Assembly: GCF_014635185.1 (NCBI RefSeq)
Contig: NZ_BMCM01000002.1
Coordinates: 372,001-436,000 of the forward strand
DNA: 64,000 nt
Direction: 5' to 3'
From: Microbacterium murale
Lineage (GTDB): Bacteria; Actinomycetota; Actinomycetes; Actinomycetales; Microbacteriaceae
A model generated the notes under the pieces. That model worked only from the letters and a program-made list of their open reading frames with translations. It was not told where the DNA came from and made no database searches. A program made the position numbers and the translations under genes. Of the stretch, positions 18,150 to 26,493 are shown in pieces. Position 1 is the stretch's first letter. Every line of letters starts with the position of its first letter.

Positions 18150-19420
18150 TGCTGCAGCTCCGGGTAGAGGGGGAACGCGGTTGCGAGGGCGTCGACGCGT
18201 GCCTTCAGGGCGGCCACATCGGCGCCGGGCTGCAGGGCCAGGGCGATGATGTCGGCGACCTCGGTGAACTCGGCATCGCCGAAGCCGCGCGTGGCCAGCG
18301 CCGAGGTGCCGATGCGCAGACCGGAGGTGACCATCGGCGGGCGAGGGTCGTTCGGCACGGCGTTGCGGTTGACGGTGATGTGGATGTCGTGCAGCAGATC
18401 CTCGGCCTGCTTGCCGTCGATCGCGGCATCACGGAGGTCGACGAGCACGAGGTGCACGTCCGTGCCGCCCGAGCGCACCTTGATCTGCGCATCCGCGACA
18501 TCCTGCTGGGTGAGGCGATCGGCGAGGATCTGGGCACCGCTGATGGTGCGCACCTGGCGATCCTTGAACTCGGGCGTCGCGGCGAGCTTGAAGGCGGTCG
18601 CCTTGGCGGCGATCACGTGCATGAGCGGGCCGCCCTGCTGACCCGGGAACACCGCGGAGTTGATCTTCTTGGCGAGGTCGGCGTCATTGGTGAGGATGAA
18701 GCCGGAGCGAGGGCCGCCGATCGTCTTGTGAACGGTCGACGAGACGACGTGTGCGTGCGGCACGGGGTTCGGGTGCACACCTGCGGCGACGAGACCGGCG
18801 AAGTGCGCCATGTCGACCCAGAGGAGGGCCCCGACCTCATCGGCGATCTCGCGGAACTTCGCGAAGTCGAGGTGGCGAGGGTACGCCGACCAGCCGGCGA
18901 CGATGACCTTCGGCTTGTGCTCGATGGCCAGGCGACGCACCTCGTCCATGTCGACGAGCGAGGTCTCCGGGTTCACGCCGTAGGCGACGATGTTGTACAG
19001 CCGGCCGGAGAAGTTGATCTTCATGCCGTGGGTCAGGTGACCGCCGTGGTCGAGCGACAGACCGAGCAGGGTGTCGCCGGGGCGGGCGATCGCGTGCAGC
19101 ACGGCCGCGTTGGCTGTCGCACCGGAGTGCGGCTGGACGTTCGCGAACTCGGCGCCGAACAGGCTCTTGACCCGCTCGATCGCGAGGGATTCTGCGACGT
19201 CGACCTCTTCACAGCCACCGTAGTAGCGGCGTCCGGGGTAGCCCTCGGCGTACTTGTTCGTGAGCACTGACCCCTGCGACTGCAGCACGGAGACGGGCAC
19301 GAAGTTCTCGGATGCGATCATCTCGAGGAACGTGCGCTGCCGGTTCAACTCGCGGTCGAGGACCTCGGCGATCTCGGGATCTACTTCGGAGAGCGGGGCG
19401 TTGAAGTACGGATCGGTCAT
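18146..19420 (-). CDS. glyA: serine hydroxymethyltransferase
   Basis: 424 residues from the ATG at 19420, which has AGAGGA 5 bases upstream and gives [21 protein letters not shown]. An in-frame ATG further upstream lies in the riboswitch-to-start spacer and is unlikely. The enzyme is PLP-dependent and makes glycine and methylene-THF from serine. [14 protein letters not shown] holds the PLP lysine; [22 protein letters not shown] and [13 protein letters not shown] are typical. It is the first gene of glyA-folD. Confidence 0.97.
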   Translation of the reverse strand: MTDPYFNAPLSEVDPEIAEVLDRELNRQRTFLEMIASENFVPVSVLQSQGSVLTNKYAEGYPGRRYYGGCEEVDVAESLAIERVKSLFGAEFANVQPHSGATANAAVLHAIARPGDTLLGLSLDHGGHLTHGMKINFSGRLYNIVAYGVNPETSLVDMDEVRRLAIEHKPKVIVAGWSAYPRHLDFAKFREIADEVGALLWVDMAHFAGLVAAGVHPNPVPHAHVVSSTVHKTIGGPRSGFILTNDADLAKKINSAVFPGQQGGPLMHVIAAKATAFKLAATPEFKDRQVRTISGAQILADRLTQQDVADAQIKVRSGGTDVHLVLVDLRDAAIDGKQAEDLLHDIHITVNRNAVPNDPRPPMVTSGLRIGTSALATRGFGDAEFTEVADIIALALQPGADVAALKARVDALATAFPLYPELQQ

Positions 19421-19471
19421 GTCGTCCTCTTTCGTTGCGGAATGAAATGTCATCAGTGATGGATGTCATCG

Positions 19472-19545
19472 GCCCAGGCGCGCGGTCGAATTCCGTAACG
19501 GTCGCTCCCCGGTGGTGACCCACCCAGACGCCAGTCGCGACCGTT
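19472..19545 (-). promoter_or_regulatory. ZTP (pfl) riboswitch upstream of glyA-folD
   Basis: Read on the minus strand, the conserved pfl elements appear in order: GGTCGC-GACTGGCG, then CACCACCGGGGAGC followed by GACC closing the first stem, then CGCGCGCCTGGGC. These match the two halves of the ZTP/ZMP aptamer. ZTP riboswitches sense the purine intermediate ZMP/ZTP, which builds up when 10-formyl-THF is short, and raise expression of one-carbon genes; glyA and folD are classic targets. The aptamer starts about seven bases after a -10 box. No terminator hairpin is evident before the glyA start 51 bases downstream, so translational control is more likely. Confidence 0.88.
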
Positions 19546-19547
19546 CG

Positions 19548-19553
19548 AGCATA
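19548..19553 (-). promoter_or_regulatory. -10 box of the glyA-folD transcript
   Basis: TATGCT on the minus strand, placing the transcription start at the first stem of the ZTP aptamer. The -35 region is not recognisable. Confidence 0.5.
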
Positions 19554-19611
19554 GCGGAATTCCGAAGTCCCAGAGTAGCGGGGCGATCTGGCCGCATCGG
19601 GTGCCGCAGGG

Positions 19612-19617
19612 TACGTT
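19612..19617 (+). promoter_or_regulatory. -10 box for a leaderless hexosaminidase transcript
   Basis: TACGTT, six bases, then the ATG at 19624; there is no ribosome binding site in this interval. Confidence 0.45.
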
Positions 19618-19623
19618 TTGTTC

Positions 19624-21132
19624 ATGGTCCTACCACTTGTTCCGCTGCCCGTGTCCGTCACCGAACCGACCGGAATGCTGTCGTTGACGGCGGCCACCCG
19701 CATCATCGTGGAGAACGACGCGGATGCTGCGGCATCCGTTCTCGCCGACGTGATCGCCGAGCGCACGGGGCTGCGCCCCGCCGTCGCAGGGCCCGGACAC
19801 GACGCCATCCGGCCAGGCGACATCGTCGTTCGACGCACCGCCCGGCAGGGCGAGCAGTACACACTGCACGTCGGCGACACAGCGCGCCTGGAAGGCGCCG
19901 ATGCCGGCCTGTTCTACGCCGCGCAGACACTGCGTCAGCTCCTCACCGACGACCGCGAGGGCTGGGCGCTCCCCCACGTCGACATCGAAGACAGCCCGCG
20001 TTTCTCCTACCGCGGCGTCATGCTCGACGTCGCCCGCACGTTCTTCGACGTCGACACGGTCAAAGCGTTCATCGACCGGGCATCGTCGCTCAAGTTCAAC
20101 CGGCTGCACCTGCACCTCTCCGACGACCAGGGCTGGCGTCTCCAGATCGACAGCCGTCCGCTGCTCACCGAACGCGGCTCGACGGCGGCCGTCGGAGACC
20201 GCCCCGGCGGGTTTTACACGAAGGACGACTTCCGCGAGATCGTGCGATATGCCGCGTCGCGCCACATGGTCGTCGTACCGGAGATCGACCTGCCGGGTCA
20301 CACCCACGCGATCGGCCTCGCCTATCCCGAGCTCGTCGAGGCCCCTGTCATGAACGACGGCCTCCTTGCGCAGGCGAAGGAGCTCGGAGAGGCGCTCCCG
20401 GCCGCCGGGGAGCCGTATCGCGGCACCGGCGTCGGACACTCGTCCGTGAAGATCCACGGCGATGCGACGTGGGACTTCCTGCGCGATGTCCTCACCGAGC
20501 TCGCCGAACTCACCCCTGGACCGTTCCTCCACGTCGGCGGCGATGAGTGCCTCGGCACCGCTCAGGCCGACTTCGATGTCTTCATCGAGCGTGTCACCGC
20601 CCTGACCACCGAACTCGGCAAGACCCCGATCGCATGGCACGAGGCGGGCTCCGCCCAGGTCGCAGAGGGAACGATCGGGCAGTACTGGGGCAGCACCACC
20701 CCGGCCGGAGAGCACGCCGATCACGCGCGGCGCTTCGCCGAGCGCGGCGGGTCGGTCATCATGTCGCCGTCGAACACCGCGTACCTCGATATGAAGTACG
20801 ACGCGGAGTTCCCGCTCGGGCTCGACTGGGCGGCACTGATCGACCTGCAGACAGCGTACGAGTGGGAGCCGACGGCGATCGTCGACGCTCTCCCCGCCCA
20901 GGCGATCCTCGGAGTCGAATCCCCGCTGTGGGCCGAGACGATCGAGACATTGGACGACATCGATCAGCTGATCTTCCCGCGCGTCGCAGCGATCGCCGAA
21001 GTCGCGTGGTCGCCGGCCGCTACACGCGAGTGGACGTCGTTCCGAGAGCGCGTCGGAGGGCTCGGAGCCGTCTGGGATGCCGCAGGATGGGCCGGCCACC
21101 GTCCCTCCGAGATCGCCTGGAGCACCCGATGA
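19624..21132 (+). CDS. GH20 beta-N-acetylhexosaminidase
   Basis: 502 residues from the ATG at 19624; a TTG six bases earlier is a weaker alternative. There is no signal peptide, so it is cytoplasmic. Residues 1-125 form the GH20b domain, followed by the barrel beginning FSYRGVMLDVARTFFDVDTVKAFID and LHLHLSDDQGWRLQI. The catalytic Asp-Glu pair is in FLHVGGDECLGT near residue 306. It removes terminal GlcNAc from chito-oligosaccharides or muropeptides. The stop overlaps the nagA start as ATGA, so hydrolysis and deacetylation are coupled. A second GH20 domain is encoded at 29988-33308. Confidence 0.94.
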   Translation: MVLPLVPLPVSVTEPTGMLSLTAATRIIVENDADAAASVLADVIAERTGLRPAVAGPGHDAIRPGDIVVRRTARQGEQYTLHVGDTARLEGADAGLFYAAQTLRQLLTDDREGWALPHVDIEDSPRFSYRGVMLDVARTFFDVDTVKAFIDRASSLKFNRLHLHLSDDQGWRLQIDSRPLLTERGSTAAVGDRPGGFYTKDDFREIVRYAASRHMVVVPEIDLPGHTHAIGLAYPELVEAPVMNDGLLAQAKELGEALPAAGEPYRGTGVGHSSVKIHGDATWDFLRDVLTELAELTPGPFLHVGGDECLGTAQADFDVFIERVTALTTELGKTPIAWHEAGSAQVAEGTIGQYWGSTTPAGEHADHARRFAERGGSVIMSPSNTAYLDMKYDAEFPLGLDWAALIDLQTAYEWEPTAIVDALPAQAILGVESPLWAETIETLDDIDQLIFPRVAAIAEVAWSPAATREWTSFRERVGGLGAVWDAAGWAGHRPSEIAWSTR

Positions 21133-22277
21133 CCACGACCCTGATCCACTCCGTCCGTCTGATCACCGACGGCACCGAGACCCCTGACGCCTGGGTGAGA
21201 TTCGAAGACGGCCGCGTGGCCGCGACCGGCATCGGCGCCGACTGGACGGACGCCGACACGGTGATCGACGCGATCGCGCTCGCTGGCGAGGGGGCCATCC
21301 TCACCCCGGGTTTCATCGACATCCACGGTCACGGCGGCGCAGGAGCATCCTTCGACGACGGCGTAGACGCCATCCGCACCGCGCGCGAACTGCACCGCGC
21401 CCACGGCACGACGCGTGCGGTCATCTCGCTCGTGACCGCTCCGCTCGACGATCTCGTCCGTCGCGTCGGTGAGATCGCCGATCTCATGACGACGGATGCC
21501 GACATCCTCGGCTCGCACCTGGAGGGTCCGTTCCTCGATCCCGGTCATCACGGCGCCCACGAGCCTTCGCTGCTGCGCGAGCCGGCAGCAGCCGATGTGC
21601 GGCGCCTGCTCGAGGCGGGGCGAGGCACAATACGCCAGGTGACGATCGCGCCGGAGCTTCCCGGAGGCCTCGAGGCGATACGCATCATCGTGGCGGCCGG
21701 CTCCGCAGCGGCCGTCGGCCACACCGACGCGGATGCCGCGACCGCCGTCGCCGCGTTCGAGGCCGGCGCGACGATCCTCACGCATGCGTTCAATGCCATG
21801 CCGGGCATCCATCACCGTTCACCGGGTCCGGTGCTCGCTGCTGCGGCCGACCACCGTGTCGTGCTCGAAGCCATCGCCGACAACGTGCACCTCGACCCGC
21901 ATGTGATCAAGCTGCTCTTCGATGCGGCTCCCGGCCGCGTCGCTCTGGTGACGGATGCCATGGCTGCAGCCGGCAGCGCGGACGGCAGCTACGACCTGGG
22001 CGCGGTCAGGGTGACCGTCGCCGACGGCATCGCCCGCGCCGACGACACCGGGTCGATCGCCGGGTCCACGCTCACTCAGGATGTCGCGCTGCAGCGCGCA
22101 GTCGAGGCCGGGGTTTCGCTCGCCGAGGCGGTGCGCGCACTCACGCAGACGCCGGCGGCGGCGATCGGGTACGACGCCCAGCTCGGACGACTCACGCCAG
22201 GGCGCATCGGGGACGCTGTTCTGCTGGATGCACGGCTTCAGGTCAAGCACGTGCAGACCGGTGCTGCGCCCGTCTGA
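21129..22277 (+). CDS. nagA: N-acetylglucosamine-6-phosphate deacetylase
   Basis: Amidohydrolase of 382 residues that turns GlcNAc-6-phosphate into glucosamine-6-phosphate, the substrate of NagB. The metal motif TPGFIDIHGHGG, HLEGPFLDPGHHGAH, VGHTDA, THAFNAM and LVTDAMAAAG (catalytic Asp) are all visible. The start overlaps the hexosaminidase stop by 4 bases. NagB and a ROK kinase lie 5 kb away in a separate operon on the other strand. Confidence 0.96.
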   Translation: MTTTLIHSVRLITDGTETPDAWVRFEDGRVAATGIGADWTDADTVIDAIALAGEGAILTPGFIDIHGHGGAGASFDDGVDAIRTARELHRAHGTTRAVISLVTAPLDDLVRRVGEIADLMTTDADILGSHLEGPFLDPGHHGAHEPSLLREPAAADVRRLLEAGRGTIRQVTIAPELPGGLEAIRIIVAAGSAAAVGHTDADAATAVAAFEAGATILTHAFNAMPGIHHRSPGPVLAAAADHRVVLEAIADNVHLDPHVIKLLFDAAPGRVALVTDAMAAAGSADGSYDLGAVRVTVADGIARADDTGSIAGSTLTQDVALQRAVEAGVSLAEAVRALTQTPAAAIGYDAQLGRLTPGRIGDAVLLDARLQVKHVQTGAAPV

Positions 22278-22290
22278 GGAGATGAGATGG

Positions 22291-22319
22291 GAGGTCGCCG
22301 GTCCCCAGCCGGCGACCTC
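22291..22319 (+). terminator. terminator of hexosaminidase-nagA
   Basis: GAGGTCGCCGG, a 7-base loop, then CCGGCGACCTC, an 11-bp perfect stem followed by TTCCCTCC, 14 bases after the nagA stop. Confidence 0.8.
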
Positions 22320-22339
22320 TTCCCTCCGGTTGCGAGCGA

Positions 22340-22430
22340 GTGGCTCGGAACTCCTCCCCCGAGGTACCGAGCCACCCGACCAGTGCAAAGCCCCGCACTG
22401 GCGCCCGAACTCCGCCCCCCGGTGGAGTTC
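22340..22430 (+). ncRNA. structured segment with C-rich loops, possible 6C-like small RNA or sigma-gene leader
   Basis: The gap 22278-22639 holds the nagA terminator and then three consecutive hairpins: 22340-22375 (9-bp outer stem GTGGCTCGG, inner loop with CTCCCCC), 22380-22401 (CCAGTGC / GCACTGG), and 22407-22430 (GAACTCC / GGAGTTC around CCCCCC). Two hairpins with runs of five or six C in the loop recall the actinobacterial 6C RNA. I see no convincing promoter just upstream, so it could instead be part of the sigma gene leader. Further on, TTGACT at 22506-22511 could be a -35 element for the sigma gene. Confidence 0.35.
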
Positions 22431-22639
22431 TGATGGCTGTCTCTACTGGATGAGACGACGACAGGCTCGTTTCATCACGCGATTTCCGAAAGAACTTTTT
22501 GAGAGTTGACTCCGAGTTGTCCACAGGGCTGGCCTCGCTGGGAGTTTCGAGGGAGAATGGTCCGGGCGCGTGAGGATGGACCAGATCACGCGTCTCTTCA
22601 TGTGAGGGGTCAACCGACCCTCACGACAGATGGAAGCCA

Positions 22640-24754
22640 GTGCAGAACCACGACCACACCGCGACCGGCGCGTCAGCCGATGCCGACCTGATCCTGCGCA
22701 CCCGCTCGGGCGACGCGGATGCATTCGGAGAACTCTGGCGACGGCACTACCCATCGGGATTGTCGGTCGCCCGTTCGATCACGTCGAGCATCGATCCCGA
22801 CGACCTGGTGCAAGAGGCCTACGCACGCATCTACCAGGCGATCGTCAAGGGTGGTGGCCCGAACGGGTCGTTCCGCGCTTACCTGTTCACCAGCATCCGC
22901 AACACCGCCGCTGCCTGGGGCCGCTCGCGCCGCGAGACCGCGATGGACGAACTCGAGACCGTCGCCGATCCGAACAGCACCGATCAGGCAGCCGATGAGG
23001 CGCTCGATCGCAGCCTGACCGCACAGGCGTTCCGGGGCCTGCCCACCCGGTGGCAGGAAGTGCTCTGGTACATCGAGATCGAGCAGATGAAGCCGGCCGA
23101 GGTCGCCCCCCTGCTCGGCATGAGGGCCGGAGCCGTCTCGCAACTCGCCTTCCGCGCTCGAGAGGGCCTGCGCGAGGCATGGATCCAGGCGCATCTCCGC
23201 AGCGCCGAGCCCGGCTCGCCGTGCGAGTGGACCATCGAGCACGTCGGCGCCTACTCACGAGGAAACCTCAGCTCACGCGACCAGAAGCGGCTCGAGCAGC
23301 ACATCGAGGACTGCGCTCGTTGCACGATCGTCGTCGCAGAGGCGAAGGATGTCTCCAACCGTCTCGCGCTCGTGCTGCTCCCGCTCGTTCTCGGCATCTC
23401 CGGCGCTGCCGGGTACACCGCGACGCTGCAGGCGGGTGGAGCTCCCGTGGCCGCACTGGCAGCGATGCCGTCCAGCGTCATCGAAGGCGGAGTCGTCATC
23501 GGTGGTGCGGGAACCAGCGGCGCCCTGGGCGCTCCCGCAGGAAGCGGCGGCGGCACCGGCAGCGGCGCGGTCGGTGGTACCGGCGCAACCGGTGGCTCTG
23601 CGACCGGAGCCGTGACCGGCATCGGCGCTCTCGTCGGCGCCGGCTCTGCTGCGCTGGTCGTCGCGGGTGTCGTGGCTGCGGCGACGATCGTGCCCGGTCT
23701 GCTCGAAGCGAGCCCGGTGACGTCGATGCCCAGCGCGAGCGAAGCCGGCGACTCATCGATCTCCACCGAACTCGAACCCGGCAGCGAGATGAACGACGAG
23801 AAGTTCATCCTCGAGATCCCCGAGAAGAAGCCGAAGAAGCCCGACGACGTCGATCAGGCGCCCGAGGTCAAGAAGCCGGTGAACGACAGTGCGCCGACCG
23901 TCGAAGCCGCACCTCCGGCGGCGCCGGTGGCGCCGGCGATTCCTGGTGACGGCAGCGGCGGAGACGGCGACGAAGGGACGACGAACCCGGTCGATCCGAC
24001 AGATCCCACGGATCCCACGGACCCGACCGAACCCACGGACCCGACCGAACCCACGGACCCGACAGATCCCACGGACCCGACCGACCCAACCGATCCCACG
24101 GACCCAACCGACCCGCCCGCTGCAGTGCTCCCGGACGGCAAGCCGACGATCGGGACGGCTTCGGTAAAGTGCACGCCGAATCCCGGCGAGGTCTTCCTGA
24201 AGACTGAGGTCACCGTCTCCTTGACCGGCGCTCCCGGCGCAACCGTGCAGGCCCGAATCTCTATTGACGACGCGAGTGCTCAGCAGATCACGCTCGACGA
24301 TGCAGGCTCCGGACACATCGTCGCCCACCCGACGGGTATTCAACTGCTGTTCGGCAGCCTGCAGTTCCAGTATGTTGCGGGTGAAGCGGCGGGACCGACC
24401 GCCGGTGCCGCGTTCGTCGACTTGATCGACGTGACGACGTGCATGGCTGCGTCACCGGCTGCTGATGCAACGCCAATCCCGCCAATTGAGGATTCGGCAG
24501 TTGAAGACCCAATCACGATGCCGCAGGAGCCCACTCCTGATCAGAACGCCGGAGCACCGGCCTCCACGGAAAGTTCGACGCCTGCTGTCGATGAGGCCGC
24601 AGTTCCTGCGCCGACTCCGGCACCGGTCGAGGAGTCGCTCCCTGCCGACGCACCCGAACCAGCGCCTGAAGAGTCCGTCGAGCCCGTTGCCGCCACAGTT
24701 GAGTCCGCCGCTACTGTTCCCGCCCCGACCGAGGACACCACCCCCGCCGAATAG
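22640..24754 (+). CDS. ECF-like sigma factor fused to anti-sigma-like zinc finger, membrane segments and a C-terminal domain
   Basis: 704 residues, GTG start with GGAAG close upstream. Sigma region 2 spans about residues 28-98 (DADAFGELWRRHYPSGLSVA, DDLVQEAYARIYQAI) and region 4 about 120-180 (LPTRWQEVLWYIEIEQMKPAEVAPLLGMRAGAVSQLAFRAREGLR). An H-x3-C-x2-C motif (His221, Cys225, Cys228) follows, as in zinc-finger anti-sigma factors. A membrane segment covers about 238-260 and a second 328-352, separated by a Gly-rich stretch. Then come a charged/proline linker, a DPT repeat (about 451-493), a Cys-containing beta-rich region (about 500-607) and a Pro/Ala/Glu tail. With two membrane spans the C-terminus would be cytoplasmic; a third weak span near 268-290 would put it outside. 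Sigma factors with C-terminal anti-sigma-like extensions are known in Actinobacteria (I recall groups ECF52/53). The position between two amino-sugar loci suggests, without proof, a wall or glycan signal. Confidence 0.85.
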   Translation: MQNHDHTATGASADADLILRTRSGDADAFGELWRRHYPSGLSVARSITSSIDPDDLVQEAYARIYQAIVKGGGPNGSFRAYLFTSIRNTAAAWGRSRRETAMDELETVADPNSTDQAADEALDRSLTAQAFRGLPTRWQEVLWYIEIEQMKPAEVAPLLGMRAGAVSQLAFRAREGLREAWIQAHLRSAEPGSPCEWTIEHVGAYSRGNLSSRDQKRLEQHIEDCARCTIVVAEAKDVSNRLALVLLPLVLGISGAAGYTATLQAGGAPVAALAAMPSSVIEGGVVIGGAGTSGALGAPAGSGGGTGSGAVGGTGATGGSATGAVTGIGALVGAGSAALVVAGVVAAATIVPGLLEASPVTSMPSASEAGDSSISTELEPGSEMNDEKFILEIPEKKPKKPDDVDQAPEVKKPVNDSAPTVEAAPPAAPVAPAIPGDGSGGDGDEGTTNPVDPTDPTDPTDPTEPTDPTEPTDPTDPTDPTDPTDPTDPTDPPAAVLPDGKPTIGTASVKCTPNPGEVFLKTEVTVSLTGAPGATVQARISIDDASAQQITLDDAGSGHIVAHPTGIQLLFGSLQFQYVAGEAAGPTAGAAFVDLIDVTTCMAASPAADATPIPPIEDSAVEDPITMPQEPTPDQNAGAPASTESSTPAVDEAAVPAPTPAPVEESLPADAPEPAPEESVEPVAATVESAATVPAPTEDTTPAE
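23990..24118 (+). repeat. in-frame tandem repeat encoding DPT units
   Basis: About fourteen 9-base units of the type GAtCCcACg/GACCCGACc encode Asp-Pro-Thr, with two Glu variants. It forms an extended linker in the sigma fusion. The near-identical units make this a candidate for length variation between strains. Confidence 0.9.
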
Positions 24755-24757
24755 ACT
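24752..24757 (+). promoter_or_regulatory. -10 box for a leaderless YrdB transcript
   Basis: TAGACT overlaps the stop codon of the sigma fusion and is followed by six bases and the ATG at 24764. The GGGGG run is too close to the ATG to be a good ribosome binding site. Confidence 0.5.
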
Positions 24758-24763
24758 GGGGGC

Positions 24764-25135
24764 ATGCCCGAAGCCTCCGACGCAGTCCCCGGCGTCAACC
24801 GCCCGAACATCACCCCGCTCGACATCATCCGGGCCGTCATCCTCGTCGCAGCGATCGCCTCGCTCGCACTCTGGGGCTTCGCGATGTGGGCGTTCCCGTG
24901 GAACATCGTCCTCGGCATCGGCGCTCCGCTACTGGTCCTCCTGGTATGGGCGCTCTTCCTCTCTCCGCGTCCGGTGCTGAATCTGCATCCGTTCGTGCGA
25001 GCGGCCGTCGAACTGCTGATCTATGCGGGCGTGACGCTCGCCTGGTGGTCGATGGATCAGGCCTGGATCGGCCTCGGCTTCGCCGTCGTCGCCGTCACCT
25101 CCGGGCTCTTCGCCGGTCGGAGAAACTTGCGATGA
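24764..25135 (+). CDS. YrdB/DUF2568 family small membrane protein
   Basis: 123 residues with four hydrophobic segments (about 22-41, 44-65, 80-96 and 102-118). The spacing and FVRAAVELLIYAGVTLAWWSMDQAWIGLGFAVVAV resemble the DUF2568 (YrdB) family of unknown function. The 3' end overlaps the next start as ATGA, so it is co-translated with the FAD oxidase; a functional link is not evident. Confidence 0.75.
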   Translation: MPEASDAVPGVNRPNITPLDIIRAVILVAAIASLALWGFAMWAFPWNIVLGIGAPLLVLLVWALFLSPRPVLNLHPFVRAAVELLIYAGVTLAWWSMDQAWIGLGFAVVAVTSGLFAGRRNLR

Positions 25136-26493
25136 CCGTCGCCGCAGCTCTGCGGAACGCCCTCGGCGACATCGTCGACATCACCGAAGGCTCCCTCGAA
25201 GCTGCGCGCGCGGACCGCTCAGGACACTCCTCTGCAGGTCGCCCCATCGCCGTCGTGCATGCGGAGACGATCGAGCACGTCCAGCAGGTCATGCGGATCG
25301 CGACCGAGACACGCACCCCGGTCGTCGTACGAGGTGCAGGCACCGGCCTCGCGGGAGCGGCCAACGCCGGCCCCGGCGAGATCGTCCTGTCGACCATGCG
25401 CATGAACCGCGTACTCGAGGTGCGGCCGGACGATCTGTTCGCCGTCGTCGAGCCGGGCATCCTGAACGCCGATCTGAACACCGTGCTCGCCGAGCACGGG
25501 CTGTGGTGGCCGCCGGATCCCGCCAGCCGCGACATCTCCACGGTCGGGGGCAACATCGCCACCGGCGCGGGCGGACTGCTGTGCGCGAAGTACGGTGTCG
25601 TCCGCGATGCCGTGCTCGGCGTCGACGTCGTGCTCGCCGACGGACGACTGCTGCACCTCGGCCATCGTAGCGTGAAGGGCGTCACCGGGCTCGATCTCAC
25701 GTCGCTCATGATCGGCTCCGAGGGCACCCTCGGCATCGTGGTCGGCGCGACGCTGAAGCTGCGGCGGCTGATCGTCGGCGAGATCTGCACCCTCACCGCT
25801 CTGTTCCCCACCGTGCGCGCTGCGGCGGCCGGGTCGGCAGCGGTCACGGCATCCGGTGCCCAGCCCGCGATCATGGAACTGATGGATGCGAAGGCGCTGT
25901 CCGCCGTCCACGCCCTCCTGTCCTTGCCCCTGCCCGAGGTCGGCACCTCTCAGCTCACGGTCCAGACCGACGGCCCCGCGGCGCAGGCCGAGGCAGACCG
26001 CATCGCCGCGGTCCTGCAGGAATGCGGAGGCGAGGTGACGCTGACATCCGACCGCGATGAGGGCGAGCGCCTACTGGCCGTCCGGCGCTCGATGCACGGC
26101 GCGATGGCCGCCCTCGGCACCACGCTGATCGAAGACGTGTCGGTGCCCCGCAGCGCCCTGCCTGCGATGTACGACGAGATCGCCCGCATCGAGAAGGCGT
26201 ACGGTCTCGAGATCCCCACCGTCGCGCACGCCGGAGACGGCAATCTGCATCCGAACTTCATCTTCGAGGGCGACGTGGTGCCCGAGCAGGTGTGGGCTGC
26301 GGCCGATGACCTGTTCCGATCGGCGATCCGGCTCGGCGGCACGCTCACCGGTGAGCACGGCATCGGCATGCTCAAGAGCCGCTGGCTCGCCGAGGAGCTC
26401 GGTGACGATCAGTGGCAGCTGCAGCGCCAGATCAAGTCCGTATTCGATCCGCTCGGCATCCTCAACCCCGGAAAGGTCTTCACCAGTGCCTGA
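25132..26493 (+). CDS. FAD-linked oxidase, GlcD/D-lactate dehydrogenase family
   Basis: 453 residues. The N-terminal FAD-binding (PCMH) domain shows VVVRGAGTGLAGAANAGPGEIVLS, PPDPASRDISTVGGNIATGAGG and GSEGTLGIV. The C-terminal FAD-oxidase domain carries PTVAHAGDGNLHPNF and GTLTGEHGIGMLKS. Members oxidise 2-hydroxy acids such as glycolate or D-lactate; the substrate is not decided by sequence. Near amino-sugar and muropeptide genes, D-lactate (from MurNAc) would be a sensible substrate, but this is inference. The start overlaps the YrdB stop and the 3' end overlaps the NUDIX start. Confidence 0.9.
   Translation: MTVAAALRNALGDIVDITEGSLEAARADRSGHSSAGRPIAVVHAETIEHVQQVMRIATETRTPVVVRGAGTGLAGAANAGPGEIVLSTMRMNRVLEVRPDDLFAVVEPGILNADLNTVLAEHGLWWPPDPASRDISTVGGNIATGAGGLLCAKYGVVRDAVLGVDVVLADGRLLHLGHRSVKGVTGLDLTSLMIGSEGTLGIVVGATLKLRRLIVGEICTLTALFPTVRAAAAGSAAVTASGAQPAIMELMDAKALSAVHALLSLPLPEVGTSQLTVQTDGPAAQAEADRIAAVLQECGGEVTLTSDRDEGERLLAVRRSMHGAMAALGTTLIEDVSVPRSALPAMYDEIARIEKAYGLEIPTVAHAGDGNLHPNFIFEGDVVPEQVWAAADDLFRSAIRLGGTLTGEHGIGMLKSRWLAEELGDDQWQLQRQIKSVFDPLGILNPGKVFTSA

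Noticed and set aside
18146..19453. Upstream ATG giving a longer glyA product
   Set aside because: It lies in the spacer between riboswitch and gene without a ribosome binding site; the ATG at 19420 has AGAGGA and gives the family-typical N-terminus.
23990..24118. Possible CRISPR or satellite array
   Set aside because: Units are 9 bases with no spacers and keep the reading frame; they encode a DPT linker.
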